Below are positions 35,972-47,310 of a stretch of 64,000 bases of DNA, in pieces (positions within the stretch are counted from its first letter, which is position 1; each line of letters opens with the position of its first letter). Source of the DNA: a bacterium (GTDB lineage: Bacteria > Planctomycetota > UBA1135 > UBA2386). The DNA lies in the NCBI GenBank assembly GCA_030432695.1, contig JAUILN010000002.1, forward strand, positions 1 to 64,000, in the 5' to 3' direction. The translations under genes and the position numbers were made by a program. The notes below the pieces were generated by a model. It saw only the letters and a program-made list of their open reading frames with translations, did not search any database and had not been told where the DNA came from.

Positions 35972-37231
35972 TCAGCAGACCTCCCAAAGCCGCCGCAGGG
36001 GAAGCGCGAGCAACCCTTCCCCGAACGAGAGCGCCCGCTCGCCGTCGTAGAGCACGACACCAGCCACGAAGCGGTCCCCCATCGCGTCCTGCAAGCGACG
36101 CATCACGCGGAAGTCGTCGCTGCGCACCGTGGCTCCCGACTTCACCTCGACTGCCGCGAGCTTTCGACCCCGCTCGATCACCAGATCGATCTCGCGCTTC
36201 TCGCGATCGCGGAAGTGGAAGAACTGGAACTCGCCGTCCTCCCAACTGCCCTGCCGCAGCAGCTCCTGCACGACGAAGGTCTCGACCAACTGACCGCGCA
36301 GTTCGCGATCTTCGTCCAGGCTGACCACATCGACCCCGAGCAAGGCCGCCGCGAGTCCCGTGTCGACGAGGTGTAGCTTCGGCGACTTGAGCAGGCGGTT
36401 CATTCGGTTGCTGTGCCACGCCGGCAGTTCGTGGACCAGGAACACACGCTGCAGAAGTCCCAGGTAGGCGTCGATCGTCGGACGCGTCACTCGGAACGGC
36501 GCGGACAGTTGCTGCAGGTTCAGCATGTGCGACGTCTGGCCGGCGATCGCGACCAGCAGACCCTGCACGGTGTCGAGGGAGTGCACCTGCATGAGGTCAC
36601 GCACGTCGCGCTGCACGAGCGTCTCCGCATAGTCGCGATACCAGCCCATGCGCCGCCGCGGCACGCTCCTCGCCAGGGCTGCCGGGTAGCCACCCGCAAC
36701 CACTCGCTCGGTCAGCTCCCCGCGCAGCGGTTCGACCGAACCGTGGTGCGCTGGATCACCGGTCAACTCGCCCGCGAACAACGCGTGCAGGAAGCGCGGA
36801 CGGCGCCGTCCGAGTTCGCCCTGCGAGAGCGGATGCAGTGCCACGATCTGCATCCGCCCCGCCAGGGAGTCCGAGAGACTCGGCAGCAACAGCACGTTGG
36901 ACGAGCCAGTCAGCACGAAGCGACCCGGCCGCCGGTCCCTGTCGACCGCCAGCTTCAGCGACCGGAATAACTCGGGCACCCTCTGGACCTCGTCGAGGAT
37001 GCACCGCTCGGGGAGATCTCGAACGAACCCGCCCGGGTCGGTCCGTGCAGCGTCGAGCACGACCTCGTCGTCGAACGACAGGTAGGCGTAGTCCCGCGGT
37101 GCCCCCCAGACCATCGCCAGCGTGGTCTTGCCACACTGCCGCGGACCGTGGATGAGGATCACCGGCGAATCAGCGACCGCCTGCTCCAGGAGGTCCTCGG
37201 AGAAGCGCGGGAACATCCCTGGCTCGGCCAT
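35972..37231 (-). CDS. AAA ATPase with DUF4143 C-terminal domain
   Basis: 419 residues. Walker A is IHGPRQCGKTT (about residues 27-37) and the Walker B-like strand is RCILDEVQRVPEL; the sensor-like LTGSSN follows. The C-terminal half has the DUF4143 pattern, KLHLVDTGLAAALLG followed by FVVQELLRQ and a PD-(D/E)XK-like core, FHFRDREKREIDLVIE...AVEVKSG, where D, E and K could form a nuclease site. Such ATPases are abundant, often multi-copy, and their role is unsettled (toxin-like or mobile). It sits between two dnaE2 3' fragments, and an imperfect inverted repeat lies 27 bp upstream. Paralogue: 43473. Confidence 0.85.
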   Translation of the reverse strand: MAEPGMFPRFSEDLLEQAVADSPVILIHGPRQCGKTTLAMVWGAPRDYAYLSFDDEVVLDAARTDPGGFVRDLPERCILDEVQRVPELFRSLKLAVDRDRRPGRFVLTGSSNVLLLPSLSDSLAGRMQIVALHPLSQGELGRRRPRFLHALFAGELTGDPAHHGSVEPLRGELTERVVAGGYPAALARSVPRRRMGWYRDYAETLVQRDVRDLMQVHSLDTVQGLLVAIAGQTSHMLNLQQLSAPFRVTRPTIDAYLGLLQRVFLVHELPAWHSNRMNRLLKSPKLHLVDTGLAAALLGVDVVSLDEDRELRGQLVETFVVQELLRQGSWEDGEFQFFHFRDREKREIDLVIERGRKLAAVEVKSGATVRSDDFRVMRRLQDAMGDRFVAGVVLYDGERALSFGEGLLALPLRRLWEVC

Positions 37232-37545
37232 GCGCTGGAGCGTACATCAGGGCTGACAAAATGCAAGTTCTGACGGCGCGAACTGCAAATTCGGCGACTC
37301 TCCGGACCTGTCCAGAACTCGTTCTTCGGCGACTAGAGTGCTTCCAGACGCTCCCTGGAGGACCTGACTGATCGCAAGCTCAAAGCCCGCGAAACGCAAG
37401 TTGCTGGCCCGCGGATCGCAAGAACGTACTGACCGACCACCCACACTCGACTCCCGAGCAACCGAGACCACGCCGATCGGAAGGCGTCCGACTGCTCCTC
37501 ACCCCGCACCCGGACCGGAAACCGCGCAGACCTGCCACGCCCACT
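37232..37545. other. Non-coding spacer between the ATPase and the dnaE2 fragment
   Basis: 314 bp with lower GC than the neighbours near the ATPase start. It contains the inverted repeat described at 37258 and two further GCAAG words near 37395 and 37423. No credible gene is seen; the short minus-strand frame 37247-37471 is built on these repeats. Confidence 0.5.
37258..37291. promoter_or_regulatory. Imperfect inverted repeat upstream of the ATPase; possible operator
   Basis: AATGCAAGTTC (37260-37270) and GAACTGCAAATT (37280-37291) are near-complementary around a 9-nt spacer. It lies about 27-60 bp upstream of the minus-strand ATPase start. The other ATPase (43473) also has a palindrome just upstream, of different sequence. 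An autoregulatory site or an element end are both possible. Confidence 0.4.
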
Positions 37546-37967
37546 TCAATGAAAGTCCCGACTCCCCCCCGTCGGCGGCTTCTCACCCTCTACCACCGGC
37601 ACCGCGATCCGCTCCGCCACCAGGTGCACCACCCCGTCCTCGCTCTGCACCTTGCCGTCCACGCCGAGGAACGGCTCGGTCTTCACCAGCGCCGCGAAGC
37701 GCTCGTACACGTCCGGCCAGACCACCACGTTCACGAAGCCGGTCTCGTCTTCCAGCGTGAGGAAGACCACGCCCTTGGCGGTGCCCGGGCGCTGGCGGCA
37801 GATCACCAGGCCGGCGGCGCGGGTGCGCGACTTCGAGCGCAGCATCTTCACGTCGTTGGCGGCGAGGAAGCCCTGCGCGCGCAGGCTCTCGCGCAGCGAC
37901 TCCAACGGGTGCGCGGCGGTCGAGTGGTGGGTGCTGCGGTAATCCCAGCCCACCCCCTCGAACGGAT
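37546..37967. repeat. Direct repeat of the dnaE2 3' end, left copy
   Basis: 422 bp matching 40173-40594. The first 299 bp (to 37844) are identical; about eight differences occur, all in the distal 125 bp. The repeat copies enclose the two-gene cargo at 38.1-40.1 kb. Confidence 0.9.
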
Positions 37968-38028
37968 CGAAGCGACGAGGCCACGGGGAGACTTCGTCGT
38001 GGCCTTGGTATGGAAACTTGACAAACAA
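37546..38028 (-). pseudogene. Truncated second copy of the dnaE2 3' end
   Basis: The 160-residue frame ends in the DnaE2 C-terminal OB-fold region (from GWDYRSTHH to SRDFH), followed by the stop at 37546. Upstream of about 37967 it diverges into 20 unrelated N-terminal residues (MFVKFPYQGHDEVSPW). It lacks the PHP, palm and finger domains and so cannot be a polymerase. The frame is intact and near-identical to the real gene, so the copy is recent. Confidence 0.8.
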
Positions 38029-38111
38029 GCCCCCCCCCTACGGTCTCCTCCGCAGCCACCGATGGCTGCCCATGAAGCACCTCTCACCCGACGAACAAGG
38101 AGACCCGAAAC

Positions 38112-38474
38112 GTGCACCTTCGACGCGTTCTAACACCCGCCCTGCTCAGCCTCTGCTTCACGGCGGCGGCGCATGCTCAAACCGCGACCGTGACGTCTGC
38201 CAACCAGAGCGGACCTGGGCAGCCCATCGATGTCATCATCCGAACCACCGGTGAAGTGGAGCTGCTGGAGCTACAGTTCAAGGACGGGGATGGCAATAAC
38301 CTCGCACCGCACAATCTGACCGATGAGAACGGCGACGGGCCGGAGCTGAACGGCAACCCCTCCTACTACACGACGACGGTGACCAACCCTCCTGCAGGAG
38401 CCGCCAAGATCCGCGTCAAGTTCAGTGACGGCACCTCAGCAACGTGGACACTGATCACAGTCCCGCCCGTCTGA
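38112..38474 (+). CDS. Small secreted protein of unknown function
   Basis: 120 residues from ATG 38112 with a signal peptide (about 1-22, ending AHAQ). The mature part is strand-rich, with an acidic middle (KDGDGNNLAP, DENGDGPELNGN) that could bind calcium, and ends VPPV. No cysteines outside the signal. I do not recognise the family. GC is lower than the surrounding genes, and it lies inside the DNA bounded by dnaE2 3' repeats, 106 bp before the next cargo gene. Confidence 0.65.
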   Translation: MHLRRVLTPALLSLCFTAAAHAQTATVTSANQSGPGQPIDVIIRTTGEVELLELQFKDGDGNNLAPHNLTDENGDGPELNGNPSYYTTTVTNPPAGAAKIRVKFSDGTSATWTLITVPPV

Positions 38475-38580
38475 GCAATCGGTGACAGCTGCGGCGACGG
38501 CAATGGGCAGTTCACCGATACTCTCTACGCTTCGCTGCGATCACGTCTCACAGGTCGATTGCCGATTCGCACCCTCACTC

Positions 38581-40134
38581 ATGCAACGCACGAAACGCAC
38601 GACATGGCTCGTGGCCCTGCCAATCGCAATCGGCCTACTCGCGGTTCTTGCGTGGCCCACGATTCGCGACGGACGCACGCCAAGTTCTCCGAACGTAGGT
38701 ATCACACCTGAATCCTCGACACAGGGGGCCAGATCGCCGCGTTCGGCAGAGCACCGGCTCCCGATCGCCCGGGCGGCCGATGAGTCATCGACCGGATTGC
38801 AGATAATCGATGCCGAGACAGGCGCGCCAATCGAGGGCGCGACTGCGTTGTGGCTTGACGACGCCGAAGAGAGGCTGATATCCGACACTTCGGGCACCCT
38901 CCCGATCCCAGACGCCGCCCTCGGCCGCCATTGTGTGTTGGTTCATTCCGATTACGCGCTGACGAGATTCCAGCTCCGGAAGAACGCACGCACGCTCTCC
39001 ATGAAGCGTCGCCCCATGGTGCGGTGCGTGCTCGAAGGGCTTTCCACGCCTGAAATCCTGGGCCTGCGTTTCTCAGTCACGTTCTTGGGATCGGAGTCCC
39101 AGCTGATCCAGGACCTCCCTGAAGACCTCAAGAGCGACTTCGCATGCACTACACCCTGGAACGGCCTGGGCTCGCTGGATGTACGACTTGCGCACTGGGG
39201 CGGCTTCCACGTGCTTGCCGAAGCCATGGATCCAGGTTCTGCGGAGGCGCTGGCCACCGTTTCCGATGAGATCGATGTCCAAACACCATCTACCATCCAC
39301 AGAATTCGCTTTGATCCAGCAACCGTCGTCTCGAGAGTCGATGTCCAAGTCGAGGCCTTCTTCGATTCCCCGCTCGAGGTAGAGATCTCGCACTGGATAC
39401 GAGGGCCATTCAGTGGCCCGGACGCGCCTGCGATGTCTGGATGTCGTCGCCTCGTTGAGTTTGGTCAACAGCCGAACGAGACAGCAAGCACTTCGCTCAT
39501 CGGAGTTGCCCCCGGCCATTACGAATGGGGGGTCGATACCGCTGGCTACGGCACCTACTCACTGCAGCGAATCCGGATCGACCACGGCACTCGACGTATC
39601 GAGCTCCGCAACCCTCGCGGTTCCATGACGTCGATGCGCATGGAAGTCGCAGAACCTCCTGGGGAGGAACCTGTCGATCTACGGATCCTCAGCGCGCTGG
39701 AGCTCGTCCGTGGCCGGGTCATTCCGAAGGATGAATTCGTTGACGGCCGCTTCACATGGGAAGGCACGCTACCAACCACTGAGCCGCTCTGGGCAATCGC
39801 CTACCAAGGCCGCTCGCTCTGCGCAGGCCCTGTCCGCATCGACAACAGGGGCCCTGGCGGCTTCTCGGAGCTTCTCGAATGGCGGGAACAAGGCACACTG
39901 TCGATATCTATTGACTTGCCTGCGGATTATCCGGACATCGTTTGGGTGCGGATTCACCACCTGGCGTCTGGCTACGCCCGACTAGGAGCCGGCCACTCTA
40001 CGTCTATCCAGGGAAGCCCGACCTACCCGCCTGGTCAGTACGAAGTCAGTCTGGAGTGGAACGACGGCGCCTCTCCCGCTCAGACTGTGACCGTCGAACC
40101 GGGAGAACGCTCGAGCGTCCGGCTCGTCCGGTGA
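38581..40134 (+). CDS. Membrane-anchored protein with an N-terminal regulatory-like beta domain, lower GC
   Basis: 517 residues from ATG 38581, selected because a membrane segment follows (WLVALPIAIGLLAVLAW, about residues 9-25); the frame extends to 38482 without support. A Ser/Pro-rich linker precedes GLQIIDAETGAPIEGATAL, the opening of a carboxypeptidase-regulatory-like domain. The rest (to residue 517) is strand-rich with no recognised motif. Codon third positions are clearly less GC-rich than in neighbouring genes, suggesting different origin. It is the main gene of the cargo between dnaE2 repeats. Confidence 0.65.
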   Translation: MQRTKRTTWLVALPIAIGLLAVLAWPTIRDGRTPSSPNVGITPESSTQGARSPRSAEHRLPIARAADESSTGLQIIDAETGAPIEGATALWLDDAEERLISDTSGTLPIPDAALGRHCVLVHSDYALTRFQLRKNARTLSMKRRPMVRCVLEGLSTPEILGLRFSVTFLGSESQLIQDLPEDLKSDFACTTPWNGLGSLDVRLAHWGGFHVLAEAMDPGSAEALATVSDEIDVQTPSTIHRIRFDPATVVSRVDVQVEAFFDSPLEVEISHWIRGPFSGPDAPAMSGCRRLVEFGQQPNETASTSLIGVAPGHYEWGVDTAGYGTYSLQRIRIDHGTRRIELRNPRGSMTSMRMEVAEPPGEEPVDLRILSALELVRGRVIPKDEFVDGRFTWEGTLPTTEPLWAIAYQGRSLCAGPVRIDNRGPGGFSELLEWREQGTLSISIDLPADYPDIVWVRIHHLASGYARLGAGHSTSIQGSPTYPPGQYEVSLEWNDGASPAQTVTVEPGERSSVRLVR

Positions 40135-40172
40135 GCGATCGAGTGCTGAGTCACCCGCGGTAGCACCGTCTC

Positions 40173-43298
<3,126 letters not shown>

Positions 43299-43402
43299 CC
43301 GGGGCAGATGTTAGGGCTGTGTTCGGTTCTGATGCAACTTGGAGTGGCGCGTGGCCAGGTGGGCCCGAGGCGCTGATTCTGTCGAACGTACGGTCGCGAA
43401 TG

Positions 43403-43439
43403 TGTCATGGATTGTAAGTCCGACTTACAATCCATGACA
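43403..43439. promoter_or_regulatory. Perfect 18-bp-arm palindrome upstream of the second ATPase
   Basis: TGTCATGGATTGTAAGTC, one C, then its exact reverse complement. It lies 33 bp before ATG 43473 and between the divergent dnaE2 and ATPase genes. Its single-base loop resembles the other palindromes here but the sequence is unrelated and AT-richer. It may be an operator for a dimeric regulator or a transcript hairpin; a mobile-element end is also possible. Confidence 0.8.
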
Positions 43440-43472
43440 GCGCCGCGGCGCGTACCAGGCCCGGAACCACCC

Positions 43473-44654
43473 ATGATCCGCCGTGACATCGAACCCCTCC
43501 TGAAGCGGGCCGCCAGCCAGTATCCGGTCGTCACCGTCACCGGCCCGCGCCAGTCCGGCAAGACCACCCTCTGCCGCAAGGTCTTCCCGAAGCTCGGCTA
43601 CGTCTCCCTCGAGGCGATGGACACGCGTGAGTATGCGCGGTCCGACCCGCGCGGCTTCCTTGCCGAGCACGCCGACGGCGCGATCCTCGACGAGATCCAG
43701 CACGTGCCGGAGCTGACGAGCTACCTGCAGGTCGAAGTCGACGAGCGCCCCGATCCCGGGCGCTTCGTGCTCACCGGCTCACAGAACCTGGCCCTCACGC
43801 AGGCCACCTCCCAATCCCTCGCCGGCCGCACCGCGATGCTGAATCTGCTCCCGCCGAGCCTCGGTGAGCTACGGCGCTTCGACGACGCGCCCGAGGACCT
43901 GCTCACCACCCTCTGGACCGGCGCCTATCCGCGGATCCACGACCGCGGCGTCGCTGCCGATCGTTGGCTCACCGACTACATCACGACCTACGTCCAGCGC
44001 GACCTGCGGCAGATCCTGTCGGTCGGCGATCTCGATGCCTTCACCACCTTCCTGCGCCACGCGGCATCGCGCACCGCCCAGGAGGTCAACCTCTCCTCCC
44101 TCGGCGCCGACGCGGGCGTCTCACACAACACCGCCCGCTCGTGGCTGTCCGCGCTCGAAGCGAGCTTCCTCTGTTTCCGTCTACCCGCCTGGCACCGCAA
44201 CCTGCGCAAGCAGTTGGTGAAGGCCCCGAAGCTGCACTTCTTGGATAGCGGTCTGGTGTGCCGCCTGCTCGGCATCCAATCACCCGACCAGCTCCGGCAC
44301 CATCCCCTGCGCGGCGCGGTGTTCGAGAGCTGGGTCGCCGCGGAGATCTTCAAGGTGCGAACCCACCATGGTCTCGACCCGCGGATGTTCCACTTCCGGG
44401 ATGCGAAGGGGTTGGAGGTGGACGTGGTCGTGGAAGGCGGCGAGGAGGTGTTCCTCGTGGAGTGCAAGTCGGGCGCGACGGTGGCGGAGGAGTTCCTGAA
44501 GCCGCTGCGAAGGGTGACGGAGTTGGTAGCGGGAACGGCGGAGCACCGGGCGTTGGTCCCGAGGCTGGTGTTCGGGGGCGAGACGGGGCAGCGGCGGCGG
44601 GATGTCGCGGTGATCGCGTGGACGAAGATGGGGACGGTGGGATGGGATGGGTGA
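43473..44654 (+). CDS. AAA ATPase with DUF4143 C-terminal domain
   Basis: 393 residues from ATG 43473 (MIRRDIEPLLKRA is the usual family start; an ATG at 43407 lies inside the palindrome). Walker A is VTGPRQSGKTTL, Walker B-like AILDEIQHVPEL, and a sensor-like LTGSQN follows. The C-terminal half has KLHFLDSGLVCRLLG, FESWVAAEI, and the nuclease-like core FHFRDAKGLEVDVVVE...VECKSG. It shares organisation with the ATPase at 35972 but only moderate sequence similarity, so they were not recently duplicated. It ends 1 bp before the left inverted repeat of the Kelch unit. Confidence 0.85.
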   Translation: MIRRDIEPLLKRAASQYPVVTVTGPRQSGKTTLCRKVFPKLGYVSLEAMDTREYARSDPRGFLAEHADGAILDEIQHVPELTSYLQVEVDERPDPGRFVLTGSQNLALTQATSQSLAGRTAMLNLLPPSLGELRRFDDAPEDLLTTLWTGAYPRIHDRGVAADRWLTDYITTYVQRDLRQILSVGDLDAFTTFLRHAASRTAQEVNLSSLGADAGVSHNTARSWLSALEASFLCFRLPAWHRNLRKQLVKAPKLHFLDSGLVCRLLGIQSPDQLRHHPLRGAVFESWVAAEIFKVRTHHGLDPRMFHFRDAKGLEVDVVVEGGEEVFLVECKSGATVAEEFLKPLRRVTELVAGTAEHRALVPRLVFGGETGQRRRDVAVIAWTKMGTVGWDG

Positions 44655-44655
44655 T

Positions 44656-44732
44656 TGTCCGCCCGGCTGCCAGACAGCGAGGCGGACAGGCACCGAGGCG
44701 GACAGGCACCGAGGCGGACAGAGACCCGGCCA
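44656..44732. repeat. Left inverted repeat of the Kelch unit, with 16-bp tandem units
   Basis: Begins TTGTCCGCCCGGCTGCCAG and continues with three tandem copies of GAGGCGGACAGGCACC (44679-44694, 44695-44710, and a degenerate third at 44711-44726). The reverse complement of 47098-47162 aligns with it over most of its length. No gene lies in the rest of the 241-bp gap before 44896. Confidence 0.85.
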
Positions 44733-44895
44733 ACATCCGCTGCCCGTCCACCGTCCGCCACCCACCCGTCGACAGGCCGCCGGAAAGGCGCACGATCATG
44801 GCAGATCCGGGCCATCCGCGAAGGCGCGCGGTCTGGTTCAGCAGTTGCGGCCCGAAGCCGGCCCCGCACCTCGTGGACCGCTCGAGAGACTCACC

Positions 44896-47073
44896 ATGCG
44901 CGCACCGACCGCACTTGCCCTCGTCCCCATCTGCCTCGCCGCCGCGACCGCACCGGCCCAGCAGCGCGCGACGCCGTTCGGACTCCCCACGGCGAACGCC
45001 CGCCGTGGCGTGGTCGATCCGATCACCGGTGAGGCGCTGCTGCCGAGCGCGTCGTCGCTACCACGCCGAGACTGGGCGTACTCGCGCTCGTTGGGAGCCT
45101 GGCAGCCGCGCATGCCCAGCCCGACCATGCCGACGGCCAGCGGAGCATTCAGCCTCGTCGCCGACACGCTGCGCAATCGGGTCGTGATGTTCGGTGGCAG
45201 CACGGACGGTTCCTTCAGCGGCAACGACGAAACCTGGGAGTGGGACGGCGCCGACTGGCAGAGGATCCAGACGACGTCCCAACCATCGCCGCGCACCGCA
45301 GCGGCAGCCTGCTTCGACGCGACCCGCGGACGCCTGGTGCTCTTCGGCGGACTGCATGCAGGCAGCCAGCTCCAAGACACCTGGGAGTACGACGGCACCC
45401 AATGGTTCTCGCACACCACCTTCAGACGGCCCGCTGCTGGCGCGGCCCGACTCGCATTCGATCCGCAGCGCGGCGTCTCGGTGCTCCGCGGAGCGAACGG
45501 CACCTGGGAGTGGGACGGAACCCATTGGCGCGGCCCCCTCGACCGCACGCCGATCCCGCTGATCCCCTCGGTGGACGTGCTGTGGGACGGCGCGACCGGA
45601 TCCATCGTGACCACGACCGGCGGCGGCCGACTCGAAGCCTGGGATGGCACGACGTGGACGTCTCTCGCGAACAACGCCCCGCAGCTCCGCATCACCACCG
45701 TCCTCTCGCTCCCGGGGAACGCCGGCCTGCTGGCGGTCACCGTCGACACCAGGACCTGGATCTGGGATGGGAACGCGTGGCAACAACGTGGCTCACCCGG
45801 AGCAGCGCCAGGCTACGGCACCGACCGGATGGTCTACGACTCGAACCGGGATCGCCTGCTGCTCCTCGGGTTCGACGGAGCGGTCTTCACGTTCGACCAG
45901 CCGAGCAACTGCTGGCGTGAGCTGTCGAGCGGTGCCGGCGCACTGGTCCGCGGCAACCACTTCTGCGTCACATTCGACGCCGCACGCGATCGCCTGGTCG
46001 CGTTCGGATCGACCGGCAGCGCCCCCAACCTCGGGACGACCTGGCTCTGGGATCCGGTGAACGACTGGCAGTCCTTACACCATCCGAATCGCCCCACCGG
46101 CGTATCGCAAGGGATGTCGATGGACTACGACCCGGTGCGGCGGCGCTGCGTTCTATTCGGCGGTGTGTCGACGCTCAATACCACCAACCCTCCGGTATGG
46201 GAGTGGGATGGAACCGACTGGCATCGAATCGACCCCGCTTCCGGACCGGACGGACGGGAGAACGCAGTCCTGGCCTTCGACTCGGATCGCGAAGTGATGG
46301 TGATGGTGGGAAACGGCACGACCGACCTATGGGACTGGGACGGCACCGCATGGATGTCTCGTGGAGTCCTCGAGACCGGCGGTGCGACGGTCTGGAAGCC
46401 GGCGGTGTATCACGCGGCACGGCGCCGCATGCAGGTCGTCTCCGAGGCGCGACCCTCCTACCACCCCACGGTCTTCGAGATCGACCTGGAGAGCGGCACG
46501 TGGGCACGAGTTCAGATCCTCGACGACGATCTGGATGCGTTCCGATCGGGCAACCTCTGGAATCTCGCCTACGCTCCGACCACGGATACGACCTGGATGG
46601 TCCACAGCAGTGTCGAGCCGGTACGCGCGCTCAGCAGCGCCTACCCGGCCCGCGCGGACCGGTTCGGAGCCAGTTGCAACACCAGCTCCGGTTCGCGGCC
46701 GGAGTTCTTCGACGCGCCGACCCGTCGCCCCTGGATCGGCGACCGGTTCGGCTTCGAGATCACCGACCTCGCCCCCACGACCCGCTTCGCCACGCTCCTG
46801 CTCGGCGCGTCCGACGTGCAATGGGCCGGTGGCGCGCTGCCGTTCGACCTTACCCCATTCGGCATGACCGGATGCGTCCTGAGAGCGAGCAGCGACATCA
46901 TCGTGCCACTGCAGGCGCAGGGCGGGCGGATCGCCGACGACCTGCCCATCCCCAACGAGGCAGCACTCGTCGGGAACGACGTGTTCCTGCAAGCCGTCGC
47001 GGTGGACCACACTGCCAATCCCGCTGGCGTGATCACGACGAATGCACTGCGTCTGCAGGTAGGACGACGTTGA
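44896..47073 (+). CDS. Secreted Kelch-like beta-propeller protein
   Basis: 725 residues from ATG 44896, which starts a signal peptide (about 1-20, ending APAQ); the frame to 44647 runs through repeats only. Blades repeat RNRVVMFGG...WEWDGADW, RGRLVLFGG...WEYDGTQW and similar. The last about 125 residues contain ATLLLGASDVQ, DLTPFGMTGCVL and LVGNDVFLQAVAVD, the C-terminal region shared with the RCC1-like proteins. It is a paralogue of the gene at 5376. The whole gene lies between inverted repeats and could be a mobile cassette. Confidence 0.8.
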   Translation: MRAPTALALVPICLAAATAPAQQRATPFGLPTANARRGVVDPITGEALLPSASSLPRRDWAYSRSLGAWQPRMPSPTMPTASGAFSLVADTLRNRVVMFGGSTDGSFSGNDETWEWDGADWQRIQTTSQPSPRTAAAACFDATRGRLVLFGGLHAGSQLQDTWEYDGTQWFSHTTFRRPAAGAARLAFDPQRGVSVLRGANGTWEWDGTHWRGPLDRTPIPLIPSVDVLWDGATGSIVTTTGGGRLEAWDGTTWTSLANNAPQLRITTVLSLPGNAGLLAVTVDTRTWIWDGNAWQQRGSPGAAPGYGTDRMVYDSNRDRLLLLGFDGAVFTFDQPSNCWRELSSGAGALVRGNHFCVTFDAARDRLVAFGSTGSAPNLGTTWLWDPVNDWQSLHHPNRPTGVSQGMSMDYDPVRRRCVLFGGVSTLNTTNPPVWEWDGTDWHRIDPASGPDGRENAVLAFDSDREVMVMVGNGTTDLWDWDGTAWMSRGVLETGGATVWKPAVYHAARRRMQVVSEARPSYHPTVFEIDLESGTWARVQILDDDLDAFRSGNLWNLAYAPTTDTTWMVHSSVEPVRALSSAYPARADRFGASCNTSSGSRPEFFDAPTRRPWIGDRFGFEITDLAPTTRFATLLLGASDVQWAGGALPFDLTPFGMTGCVLRASSDIIVPLQAQGGRIADDLPIPNEAALVGNDVFLQAVAVDHTANPAGVITTNALRLQVGRR

Positions 47074-47097
47074 GCCCGCAGTTGTGAATCGCCGCCG

Positions 47098-47162
47098 GGT
47101 CCGGCCGGGTGCCTGTCCGCCTCGGTGCCATCCGCCTCGGTGCCTGGCACCCGGGCGGACAG
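47098..47162. repeat. Right inverted repeat of the Kelch unit
   Basis: Contains GGTGCCTGTCCGCCTC (47108-47123), a one-base-shorter second unit (47124-47138) and GGTGCCTGGCACCCGGGCGG, so the core GGTGCC-T-GGCACC of the other palindromes is present. Orientation is opposite to the left copy at 44656. It lies 24 bp after the Kelch stop. Confidence 0.85.
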
Positions 47163-47310
47163 CGACCCAAAAACCGCAACTTCCCTGTCGGCCCCCAGCC
47201 ACTCCTCGCACGGAACCCCCCGCCTGCGGGAGCAGGTGGGTCGCGCTCGACCTCGGCACGTCGCCGGGGGCGCCGCGTCCGACCCGGCGAAGCGACGAGG
47301 CAGGGACGAC

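Noticed and set aside
37247..37471. 74-residue minus-strand frame with two NLxFAxxELA phrases
   Set aside because: The similarity of its two halves reflects GCAAG/GCAAA repeats in non-coding DNA rather than a protein.
37546..37967. Phage-type attachment site at the dnaE2 3' end
   Set aside because: The direct repeat is 422 bp, far longer than an att core, and no integrase gene lies in the cargo; recombination of a larger duplicate fits better.
44679..44726. CRISPR-like short direct repeats
   Set aside because: The units are contiguous tandem 16-mers without spacers, and no cas gene is present.
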